From Chloropicon primus (lineage: Eukaryota; Chlorophyta; Chloropicophyceae; Chloropicales; Chloropicaceae), in assembly GCA_023205875.1 (NCBI GenBank), contig CP060759.1:62001-126000 (forward strand): 64,000 nucleotides of DNA, read 5' to 3'. Below are positions 1-8,800 of this stretch, in pieces. Within the stretch, counting starts at the first letter, position 1. Every line of letters starts with the position of its first letter. Below the pieces are notes generated by a model that saw only the letters and a program-made list of their open reading frames with translations, did not search any database and was not told where the DNA came from. The translations under genes were made by a program, and so were the position numbers.

Positions 1-465
1 ACATGCGGACGGTGCGGAACTAGACCCACGTTCCGTGAGCCCGCCCGTGAGCAGCCCGAGGAGGAGATTGGTCGCCGCGGGGGGGATTCCGGCCGGGGAT
101 CCCGGAGGCAGCCCCGGTCCCCCGCCAGGTACCCTTGCGAGTGCACGAACGACGGTTACTCTGGAAACGTTCAAACTGACCGCCGCGGCTGCTTCACCAT
201 CAACGTGGCGGAGGAGGCCGCGGCGAGGTACGCCGGCAACGCGGGAGGCAGGGTCGGCGAGGCCATCGCCGGATACTGGGGCGGGGACGCCGCTCAGTTC
301 TCCTCCTACTTTGCGGGCCTGTGGAGCAACGTCGCCCAGAGCTGGGCCCGGACCAACATGAGAGATTCTACCACGAACATCTGCTACGTGGTCGATCCGC
401 AAAACTGCGCTTCCTCGAGGGAGAGCGAGCTCTTCCCCGGGGCTCGCTGGCGCTCCTGCGACTAG
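1..465 (+). CDS. 3' end of a Cys-containing protein gene (partial)
   Basis: Frame 1 is open from the window edge to a TAG at 463-465. The convincing part begins near position 129, after an acceptor-like CCCCCGCCAG; it reads PCECTNDGYSG, then GCFTINVAEE, a Gly/Ala-rich stretch, and ends CYVVDPQNC...PGARWRSC. The paired cysteines and the closing WRSC resemble extracellular or wall-associated domains of algae, but I recognise no named family. The part before about 129 is Arg/Gly/Pro-rich and looks like intron read-through. The 5' end lies outside the window, so a signal peptide cannot be judged. That this is a real C-terminal exon is likely; its function is unknown. Confidence 0.5.
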   Translation, partial: TCGRCGTRPTFREPAREQPEEEIGRRGGDSGRGSRRQPRSPARYPCECTNDGYSGNVQTDRRGCFTINVAEEAAARYAGNAGGRVGEAIAGYWGGDAAQFSSYFAGLWSNVAQSWARTNMRDSTTNICYVVDPQNCASSRESELFPGARWRSCD

Positions 466-921
466 CCGGGCTGTTCAAGATGCATGATGTAAGTGGATGA
501 AACAGCAACTAACAACAGCAAGCTCACTGTTGCCTTTGCAAAACATATACATATATAGACGTCTCTCTCTCCCTCCCCCTCTCTCCCTCCTCGTTCCTCG
601 TCCTCCACCGCAACTCGTTGACCCTTCTTCTGGTTCCCCCCACCTTTCTTGACTTCCCTCCTTCCCCCTTGCGTCCTCCTGAACCTCTCCAGCTCACTCC
701 CCCTCTCGGCGCCATGCCAGCCTAATTAGGGCTCCAGAGGCTTTATCAGCGCGGGGGGCGACCTCATCTAAACAAGGAGAGAGAGAGGGGGGCGTGTTAT
801 ATATGTATTGTTTCTATATATAAAAAAGATATGAAATATATGATTGGGAGAGAGACAGAGAGAGACATCGGTTGCTCGAGGAGAAGATGAAGAAGACGAG
901 AAAAAAAAAGCATGATGAAAG
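466..921. other. intergenic, low complexity
   Basis: No gene seen. It holds a CT-rich tract at about 565-690, a GA tract at 776-792 and 850-866, and an AT-rich stretch (TATATATGTATTG...ATATATAAAAAAG) at about 797-830. This is probably the 3' flank of both neighbouring genes, which converge here. Confidence 0.6.
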
Positions 922-2061
922 CTAAGCTGCGGAATGGAAGTACTTGTCGGTCCACGTGTCTGCCTTGTTACGCGCGTGCGGGTTCGGCTGCACGCCAATC
1001 TGCGACGCGTGCAGCTTCAGGCACGTCTTCCCAGGCTGCGACTCCGATTGCAGGTACCCTTTCGCCTCCAGCTCTGCCGCGGGGATGATCCAAAAGTATG
1101 CTTTGCCTTCCACCCACGCCACCGCCACTAGCTCGTCGAACGCCCCTGCCGGGTAAGGATCTTGCAGCCGCTTGCCCGCCTCGTCACGCCCGGCGTAGGT
1201 GTTCAGGCTGCACATAAACCCGGCGGCGCCGTTAGACGCCGCGCTCGCCGTCTTGAACTGCTGGCGCGTCGTCGCATCCTTGAGCAGGTCGACTTGGGTG
1301 TTCTGTCCCTCGGGGAAGGCGTAGCGGTGCTTTGGGAAGCTCGCCTTGAACGCGTCGATGCCGCGCATCTCGAGCGCTTGGGCCGCGGACGCGAAGTCGT
1401 GCCGCGCGGCGTGCTCGGTGACGGTCGTCCACCGACACAGATGGGCCTGGGCCTGGGCCTGCTCGCTCAGCCATTGCACGAGCGCGTCGAGGTTGAGGTC
1501 ACGCGCGAGCGCGAGCTCACAGTTCTTGCGGCGGGGGGTGACGCTCAGGTCCAGCTTGCCGCGCTCGTTCAGCGCGTTGCCGTTGTACACCCACGCATCG
1601 CCGACGTCGCACCGCCAGCACACCACACACATCCCCGAGTAGCCGGTGACGTTGTGGAAGTTCCACGTATTCGGGCTACCCTTCACGGTGCCGCTCGTCG
1701 TCTTGAGCTGCACCGGCAGCCACGCGTCCTCCTCGCTCAGGCGGAGGAGGACGTCGGCTTTCGTACCGTCGTTTAGCACGAGCGCCGCGCTCGCGGGGAA
1801 GGTCGCCTCCCATCTGGCGACGAGGGCGAGCGCCACTTCGCGCTCCGTGGCGGAGTTCCGGCCGTAGATCGCCAGGTTGCGGGCGCGCTTCACCGCGAGC
1901 GCGGCTCGGTCGGTCTCCCTCTTCTTGAGTTTGCCCGCGCGGTACGCCTCGAGGGCGGCGACGGCCTCCGCCACGGTGGCGAAGTATTCCGGGCGGCGAC
2001 CGATACGCACTCCGTACTTCTTCTTCTTGCGGCGCTTGTTATTGAACACCCCCTTGGGCAT
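922..2061 (-). CDS. twin PD-(D/E)XK nuclease-like protein with basic N terminus
   Basis: The protein has 379 residues, ATG at 2061, TAG at 922. Residues 1-20 are basic (KRRKKKK), followed by YGVRIGRRPEYFATVAEA (about 16-33), which resembles the small AP2/integrase-type DNA-binding unit found before nucleases. Then come two nuclease-like halves. In half 1, E73 sits in a helix, D103 in KADVLLRL, and Q118-x-K120 in PVQLKTT. In half 2, D258 lies in TQVDLLKD and Q268-x-K270 in QQFKTAS. D...QxK is the form of the PD-(D/E)XK site I recall for group I intron endonucleases such as I-Ssp6803I. Each half continues with strand-like segments (CVVCWRCDVGDAWVYN; LVAVAWVEGKAYFWIIP). Among the first 13 Arg codons only one is AGG, unlike the neighbours, which suggests acquisition from elsewhere. 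Nuclease activity is inferred; it could be a DNA-binding relic or part of a dispersed family. Confidence 0.6.
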   Translation of the reverse strand: MPKGVFNNKRRKKKKYGVRIGRRPEYFATVAEAVAALEAYRAGKLKKRETDRAALAVKRARNLAIYGRNSATEREVALALVARWEATFPASAALVLNDGTKADVLLRLSEEDAWLPVQLKTTSGTVKGSPNTWNFHNVTGYSGMCVVCWRCDVGDAWVYNGNALNERGKLDLSVTPRRKNCELALARDLNLDALVQWLSEQAQAQAHLCRWTTVTEHAARHDFASAAQALEMRGIDAFKASFPKHRYAFPEGQNTQVDLLKDATTRQQFKTASAASNGAAGFMCSLNTYAGRDEAGKRLQDPYPAGAFDELVAVAWVEGKAYFWIIPAAELEAKGYLQSESQPGKTCLKLHASQIGVQPNPHARNKADTWTDKYFHSAA

Positions 2062-2069
2062 GGTCGCGC

Positions 2070-2135
2070 TCCGTCTTGAACTGCTGGCGCGTCGTGGCAT
2101 CCTTCAGCAGGTCGACGTGTGTGTTCTGTCCCTCG
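2070..2135 (-). pseudogene. truncated duplicate of the nuclease core
   Basis: These 66 bp match 1249-1313 almost base for base. On the minus strand they read EGQNTHVDLLKDATTRQQFKT, the second catalytic core of the neighbouring gene with one residue changed. The copy starts about 9 bp before the ATG at 2061 and is in no complete reading frame. It is a short displaced copy, so the locus was rearranged or two family members recombined here. Confidence 0.75.
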
Positions 2136-2173
2136 GCCTCGACGGCCGTCCGTTACTTTTAGTTTTTTCAAAA

Positions 2174-2185
2174 TTCCCGCCAAAA
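2174..2185 (-). promoter_or_regulatory. E2F-type site TTTTGGCGGGAA
   Basis: The minus strand reads TTTTGGCGGGAA, the textbook E2F/DP site, about 113 bp upstream of the nuclease-like ATG. Its position and orientation suit a proximal promoter of that gene. Binding is inferred from sequence only. Confidence 0.4.
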
Positions 2186-2423
2186 GCCATGGGATCACTT
2201 TTGGAAAAAACACAGCTTTTGTAGTATTTATAAACTCCCCTTTTGTTGCCGCTCTTATTTTCTCAGGCTCGGGAGAGTCCACCTTTGCTTCCCCTCCCTC
2301 CACGGCGCGGAGAGGTGGCTCGTGCTGCACGCCATCGCCATGGTCCACGGCTCGCCGATGGAGCCCCTAGTGAACTGGCGATCATGATTGATCCATACAA
2401 TACACAGCGTGGACCCCTGCCCA

Positions 2424-2561
2424 CTACCCTCCGAAGATGCTATGAAAGACTCTGTCCACCCCCTTGACCACGGACCTTACGGCCGGAGGCACCAGCCTCT
2501 GCTTGTCAATCCACTCGTCGTTGGGCCGCACGACCTTGACCCTCAGCCTCCGCCTCCCCCA
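2424..2561 (-). CDS. possible terminal exon of an unrecognised small gene
   Basis: On the minus strand an acceptor-like GGTTGCAG is followed by 45 codons and a TAG (2426-2424). The peptide contains WGRRRLRVKVVRPNDEW and ends KGVDRVFHSIFGG. Codons are almost all G/C-ending with AGG for Arg, as in host genes, and the residues look like folded protein rather than chance. The frame stays open upstream through low-complexity sequence without an ATG, so a first exon was not found. It may be a small gene, a gene remnant or chance. Confidence 0.3.
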   Translation of the reverse strand, partial: WGRRRLRVKVVRPNDEWIDKQRLVPPAVRSVVKGVDRVFHSIFGG

Positions 2562-2583
2562 CTGCAACCGCGGTTTTGTTTTT

Positions 2584-2595
2584 TTTGGCGCCAAA
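2584..2595. promoter_or_regulatory. palindromic E2F-type site TTTGGCGCCAAA
   Basis: A perfect 12-bp palindrome carrying TTTGGCGC on both strands. It lies about 520 bp upstream of the nuclease-like ATG and about 420 bp beyond the SLC9B stop codon. The target gene is unclear. Confidence 0.35.
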
Positions 2596-2697
2596 CAGGA
2601 GAAGCAGAACCGATCGATCGAAGTGATCGACGAGGGAGAGGCGGCAGGGGAGGGAGGCCGAGGCGGGGCGCGAAGGCCACGGCGGAAGGAGAAAGAA

Positions 2698-2729
2698 GGG
2701 ACCAGGACCAGGACCAGGACCAGGACGAG
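2698..2729. repeat. 6-bp tandem repeat (GACCAG)n
   Basis: Four units of GACCAG followed by GACGAG in an otherwise featureless intergenic stretch. The rest of 2600-3010 is GA-rich and carries no further gene that I can support. Confidence 0.7.
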
Positions 2730-3012
2730 TGGATTGTTCTGCAGCTTCCTCCTTTCGCGAGGCGAGCGAACGCCCGGGTTTAGTTTTAGAAGAAGAAAAA
2801 GCTTGCCCTTGGTTTGGTTTGGTTAGGACCACCTTCTCCGGACCGAACGAACCAACCTTTGGACGGAAGAGTGAGAGAGAGAGAGAGGAAGAGAGAGAGG
2901 TCCGGGGCCGAAGAGGCCGAGGCGGACGACGACGAAGGCTCGTAATTGGAAAAAAATTCAGTTACACACAAACGGACGCGCAGCCCCAAGCCCAAGGCCC
3001 TTTCCTTTGTCT

Positions 3013-4674
3013 TTACAGTGACTTCACCTCCCCGCCGTTCAGGTTCACGTCGACCTGGTCCGGGAGCTCGACAAGCTCCTCCAAGTTGTTGTGGCTCTTG
3101 ATGCTCTCCAGGGTCGGGGCATTCTTGTTCTTGTCGTTGGTCAGCCACCGGGGACCCAAGTTGTTGATGATGAACACCCCCGCAGGAGCAGTAAGGATGA
3201 TGCTCACCACCGCAACCGTCACGATGTCGTTGCCCCACGCGATGTACTTTGGGTCGTCCTTCTTGTACTCTTCTATGAGCTCCAAGGGGACCGAGGCGAG
3301 GGCCGCCTGGACGGTCGCCTTGGGCAGCCAGGACAGGGCGATGAAGGCCTTCTCGATGTTCGTGTAATACCCCCCGGACACCGCGGCGTAGGCGACTGGT
3401 ATCCGCATCACCACCCCAATCATGGTGACTGCGAGTGCCTTGGGGAGGGTGGAGCTCGGGATCTTCGAGAAGTCGATCTCGCTGCCTATCACCGCGAACA
3501 GCAGGGGCTGGGACACGAGCTTCCACAGCTTGGCGAGGTCGTGCTCGATCTGGTGGAGCATGAAGTAGGTCGCCATGCCCGGAAACTTGTTGTCCTCGTA
3601 CTTCCTCCAAGCCTTCTGGGCGACCACCGCGGTGATCAAACTGGCGAGCGGGCCCGCCCCAGGGAAGTGGAACTTCTTCGCCGTGAACATGAGGGCCATC
3701 CCCGCGCAGACCAAGGCGGCGACTTTCTTCCACCTCTCGTCAAAGAGCTCCCCGTGAGATATCAGCAACCCTGCCAAGACACCTCCCACGATTCCGAAAC
3801 CCACGTTCAGCGGCCCCTGTATGAGGTTCCAGAATAAGGTGCCGTGTGGCACCGCTAACCCGATGAAGAGACTGAACCCCGTGATGGCGAACACGTCGTC
3901 CATGCTCGCCGCCGCGATGACTAGAGACGGGATGCCCTTCGCCGTCCCTATCCCCAGCTCCTGCAGCTTGAGCATCCCCGTGACCACGACGGCCGGGCTC
4001 ACCGCCGCCAGGATGAACCCCTGCGACAAGCCAAGGAAGAGCGGCATGCTGAAGATGCCGACGCTCGCCAGGCCCGAGGAGAGGGCCTCCATGCAAGCGG
4101 GCAAGATGGTTAGCCTCCCCGTGATCGGCCCCAAGTTCTTCACCTGGTCGAGCTCCATCTCCAGCCCAGACCGGAGCAAGATCAGGGACAGGCCGCTCGC
4201 CCTTATCCCACTCGACCACTCCTTGGTCATCCCCTTGATGATGTCCCCCGGCAAGTTCCTCAGAATGATTCCCGAGATGATCATCCCTATCAGCGGTGGC
4301 ATCCCTATCCTAGTGCACAGCTGCGACGCGAAGTGCGCCCCCGCGAGAAGGAGAAGCAGGGACCAGCCCAGCTCGAAGGGAAGGAAGGTGTCCCCGAACA
4401 TGACGTACAAGGCGGCATACCCAAGGCCGCAGATTACGAACAGGGACAGGATCTCGTGGTGGTGCTCGATGGGCTGCGTGAAGTCGTTCTGACTCCCGAT
4501 GGACGCCCTCGTCAGGTTGATCTGCCTATCCATGCTGCTGATGCTGGACTCCACCCGCTCCAACTCCCCTGAGCCTCTCTCCATGTCGCTCAACGGGTTC
4601 CCCAAAGGCCCTTGAAGGGGGTTCTTCGTCCCCGTCGACGAGTTCGAGTAAGACCGGGACTGGCGGTTCGCCAT
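3013..4674 (-). CDS. SLC9B/NHA-type Na+(K+)/H+ antiporter
   Basis: A 553-residue protein from ATG 4674; the frame runs further upstream but only to ATG 4731 through Gly/Arg-rich sequence. A Ser-rich cytosolic tail of about 95 residues precedes roughly 12 membrane segments. Family marks are LILLRSGLEMEL, the paired acids in ASMDDVFAITGFS (the ion-binding aspartates expected for CPA2-type antiporters) and SWLPKATVQAAL, typical of SLC9B1/NHA2. It exchanges monovalent cations for protons across a plasma or organelle membrane. Length fits the family and there is no intron. A TGTAA on the minus strand (2962-2966) follows the stop. Localisation is not evident. Assignment to the family is firm; the exact ion is not. 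Confidence 0.88.
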   Translation of the reverse strand: MANRQSRSYSNSSTGTKNPLQGPLGNPLSDMERGSGELERVESSISSMDRQINLTRASIGSQNDFTQPIEHHHEILSLFVICGLGYAALYVMFGDTFLPFELGWSLLLLLAGAHFASQLCTRIGMPPLIGMIISGIILRNLPGDIIKGMTKEWSSGIRASGLSLILLRSGLEMELDQVKNLGPITGRLTILPACMEALSSGLASVGIFSMPLFLGLSQGFILAAVSPAVVVTGMLKLQELGIGTAKGIPSLVIAAASMDDVFAITGFSLFIGLAVPHGTLFWNLIQGPLNVGFGIVGGVLAGLLISHGELFDERWKKVAALVCAGMALMFTAKKFHFPGAGPLASLITAVVAQKAWRKYEDNKFPGMATYFMLHQIEHDLAKLWKLVSQPLLFAVIGSEIDFSKIPSSTLPKALAVTMIGVVMRIPVAYAAVSGGYYTNIEKAFIALSWLPKATVQAALASVPLELIEEYKKDDPKYIAWGNDIVTVAVVSIILTAPAGVFIINNLGPRWLTNDKNKNAPTLESIKSHNNLEELVELPDQVDVNLNGGEVKSL

Positions 4675-5805
4675 TCGTTTGATTTGCCCCCGTTCTATCT
4701 GCCTTCCCCTCCCAAGTCCCACCCCACCCACTGAAGTCGCAAGTGTCCCTCAACCGCCAACCACCTAAAGCCCTCTCCCTCTCCCTCTCCCTCTCCCTCT
4801 CCCTCCCTTCCCTTTGCGCCCACCAACGTGCAACGTGCTTGTGTCTCCTCGACAAACGTCGTCGTCGTTAACGCATCTTTGCCCGAAACCCCATCCCCTT
4901 CTTCTCTCCTATCCAGCGCCCTCGTCCTGGTGTCCTTGCTCTGTGTGTGTGTCTATGTTCTTGCCCCCTTCGTCTCCTGCCCCCTGGCGGAGTTCTGTTG
5001 TTCTGTTGTCGTGTTGTTGTCTGCTGTGATCTGCTGTGTCCGCCTCCCGCAGCCGGAGCTGGAGCCGTGCTGCTCCTCGTGCCTCCTTCTCTTCTCTTCT
5101 CTCTCTGAAAAGGAAAAGCGAAGCGAAGGAAAAGGCGAAACCCCAACCCCACCCCACCCCCACCACGACAAGGCAAGGAGCACTGGCTCTCTTGCTCCTG
5201 GGAAAGGGAAAGGATATCTTTTTCGGCTGGTTTTCCTTTCCCGCGGTCGGATCCAAGTGGACGGTCCCAGAGAGGAACGAACCCAAACGAGGAAACCACA
5301 CAAGAGAGCCAAGAGCAAAGAGGAAAGAGCAAAGGAGAAGAAGGATCCTCTCCTCTTTCCTCTCTCCTCTCTCCTCTCTCTCTTTCCAGGTTTTCCTGTA
5401 TGGAAACCCAAGAGAGAGCCTCGCCTTGGGTTCCTCCCGTTCCTGCAGAGTGTCCATGGGATGAAGGGACTTCAAATATGAACTTCTCCTATTTCAAATG
5501 TCAAAAAGGCTCGACCGAGAGAGAGAGAGAGAAGAGCAACAGACCGAAGAGGAGTCGAAGGCGGACGAGGACCACTGCGCTGCGTATACGACCTAAGCGG
5601 AGCCTCCTCGCATTACCACAGGCCGAGGACGATACTCCTCTTCTCCTCTTTTTCTCTTTTTCTCTTCTTCTCTTCTCTTCTGCTTTCGTTGCGTCGTCGA
5701 GAGAGAGGATAGGATAGGAGAAGAGAACCACTGCAGACCTCCAGGATGGAGCAAGTGTTCCTCGAGTAGTTCTTCTATCCTCTGGTTCGAGGAGAAGGTG
5801 CGACG
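4675..5805. other. 1.1-kb divergent promoter region
   Basis: No gene seen between SLC9B (-) and ATG2 (+). It contains a CCCTCT tandem repeat at about 4773-4805, CT- and GA-rich tracts, an E2F-like TTTCCCGC at about 5238, and a weak minus-strand match to the bipartite promoter motif at 5119-5141 (10-mer CGAAGCGAAG, spacer 7, CGAAAC). The pyrimidine-rich sequence is probably 5' leader. Confidence 0.5.
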
Positions 5806-8800
5806 ATGATATCACGGGTACTGCAGGAGTGGGTGCTGAAGCGCCTGTACCGCATGGTGCTGAAACCGGTGCTCGGGAAGCTTCTCAGCAGCGACCTTGA
5901 CCTCGCCCAGCTCGACGTGCAGTTCCTCAACGGGACAGTGGAGCTCAGGGACTTGCACCTCAACGCGGCTTACATCTCGGAGCACTTCTCCAAGTACGGC
6001 CTGGAGCTCGAGGAAGGGTACATAGGCCACGCCAGGGCGGAGATACCGTACTACGCGTTGAGCAGCTCGCAGATTGTTTTGTGCGCGGACACCATAAAGC
6101 TCAAGCTGGTCCCTTGCGACAAGGCGAGCGAGGAGGGCGAGGAGTCCTGCAGCAGCTCGTCTGGGGACGCCAAGCTCTTCGAGGACGCCGCGAGCTCGGT
6201 GGACGCGGGGGAGGAGGAGGAGGAGGAGGACGAGCTGTGGGCCTCGAGCAGCGACGAGGAGGGGGGAGGGAGTTCCAGCTTGAGGAGGAGGAAGAGCGTC
6301 ATCATGAGCAGCATCGAGATGGTTGCAGGGGGCTTGGAAGACTTTCTGCAGAAGCTCAAGATCGTCTGCAGCAATGTCGAGATCGAGCTTGCTGTTTGCT
6401 CCGAGGAGGAGGAGTCCATCCGCGCGAAAGCGAGGCTCGGGGTGTCCCTCAAGCAGCTCTCGTACGAGACAAAGGTTTGGGATGCGGAGAGCGACCGCGC
6501 TGCCGGCGAAGCGACGTCGTCCTCGTCGGCCCCTTCTTCCCGCCAAATAACCTTCAGCGGGCTGTCCGTGGCGGTGGGGATCCCAGCGGCAGAGGCGGTA
6601 GGGGATCCCAGCGGCAGCGAAGAAGAGTTTCACGACGCCATCGGGACCCCAACGAGTGCGTCCGGGGAGGAGGCCATGGCGGCCGCGAGTGGGGGTAAGA
6701 GTGTAAAATTACTTGGGAGCGAGGAAGGGGAGGGCCTGGATGGGTTTGTATCAATAAGGGAGCTGAGGGGCGGTGACGACGGTGAAGGGAAGACACACAC
6801 GTCAATTGACGTTCAACTTGGATCACCGGTTGTGTACATTAGACCGAATAGTATAGAAGGGTGCATCCGCATCACGAACGAGTTCTCTCGCAAGACGGCG
6901 TCGGTTGAGGTTGTCGCCGATCCAGAGGGAGGGACGAGCGGTGCGAACGAGGGGCTGCAGAAGGACATGGTCGACTCCGTCCTGTTCCCCGATTGCAAGA
7001 GCATTGCGGCGGACATTCTGCCCACTTTGATCGCCAAATCAGGGGACGACGACCTTGGCGACGCCCCACCGGAAGCCCTCGCGCTTGCCTCGTCTGTGGA
7101 GGAGTTCTTTGACGCCAACAGCCGCTTGACTGCCTCGTTGAGCGCAAGCGCTTACGGGGGGGCACAGAAGGTGTTCTCCACCGTCATGAAAGTCCAGCAG
7201 GAGGACAAGGTCGGAGAAGACAAAAGGAGGAAGAACGAGTTGGACATGGTGCTGCACCTGCACATCGACCACGTCTCGCTTGATCTGCCCTTTGAAGAAT
7301 ACTGCAGTCACAGGAGCAAGGAGGGCACGGGAATGTTCCTGCGACTGTCGGGGCTTGAAGTGGTGAAGCAAAAGTACGTTTCGGACATGGAAGTTGATGT
7401 CAACGTGGCGTACTTTGGGGTATCTTGCTACGGGGCTCCTCCCCCGGAAGACAGCAAACCGGCGGAGAGGGCTATGGTCTCGGGCCTGCCCAATGGATCG
7501 ACCTTTGGTGAGAATGGGGCAAGGATCACGCCGAGTATTCACGGAAGGCGGCACTTGGTGCTCACGTCGAGCTTTGATTCTGGGACCAGGACTGAGGTTC
7601 AATACAAGCCACATTCCATGGAAGAAGACGAAGTCGGGAAAAGTAGCCGGAGAGGCCTCGTTCAGGTTTTGCTGCAGCCCTTTTGGGTCATGCTCGATGA
7701 CGGCACCCTAGGAATGCTGGTGCCGAAAGCCCTGGAGTGGGTTGCAAGCATCCAAAGGGTGGTTCCGAATGGCAGGAATGAGGGAGCAGTGGGTGCGGGG
7801 GCAGGACCAGCCAAAGGAAGCAAAGGGCAGGCACCTCCTTTCGTCTCACTGAATTCTGAGCACGTGAGAATCATGGGGCTGGCACCTAGGGAGGAGAGTG
7901 GCGGTGCAAAAGATGCGATGATTGTGGACATCGTGAATCGAAACGTGAACGAAAAAATGCTGAGCGTAGACTGTGCAAGTCACATCGAAGTAGAGGCCAA
8001 ACTCTCTGAAGTCTCGTTGTCTCTTCTCCCAGATGTGGGCCGGGCGTCAAACATTCACAGGGTGTTGCATATGCATGAGTCCTCTTCCGCGGGGAAGAGT
8101 TCCAGCTCCACGTTTAGAATCTTGACCGTCTTGCGAGGCAAGAATGAGTCGGACGAGGAGGAGATGTGCTCGTCTGCGTGGGAATATCTGAATGAGAGGT
8201 TCGCGGACGACGCTACGTCCACCTTGCCCCGCCGCGCGAAAGCTGAGGACGAGAGTCTGAAAGACTTTTATCTGCAGGAGAGGGCCATGAGCAAATCCCA
8301 AACGTTTGTGCACCTCTCCTGCAATGAAGTGCGAGCCCGCCTTTCGGTGGAGGACTGCTGTTTTCTCACGCGTTTTTTGGGGGCGTATTCTTCTATTCTC
8401 CCACCTGGTGACGGCGGTGAGACAAAATCGGAGCCAAAAGGTAACTTTAGCATGCTGCTGGAGACTTCGATCACCCTGGAGGCCCAAAGCCGAAGCAGCT
8501 CTGACGGAAAGGACCCTAGACTGTACGGGGTTACTTTGGATGGACTCAGATTATTCGGATCGCACTCGAACACTTTCAATCATTCCATGATTCACTTGGG
8601 AGCGCACGAGGTAGTCGCTTTCTCTCGGATGGCATCAGATACAACAGCGATTGTTCAGGTGCACTCCAAGCCAGAGGAAGGCCCGTGTCTGCAAGTGTCC
8701 TGTGCGGCGAAGAAGGGTGAAAAGGATCTCAACAAGGTCGTTGTCCTGCTCGTGGATGTGAAGGACGTGTCAGCGACTGTGCCAAATTTTCTCCTGGAGG

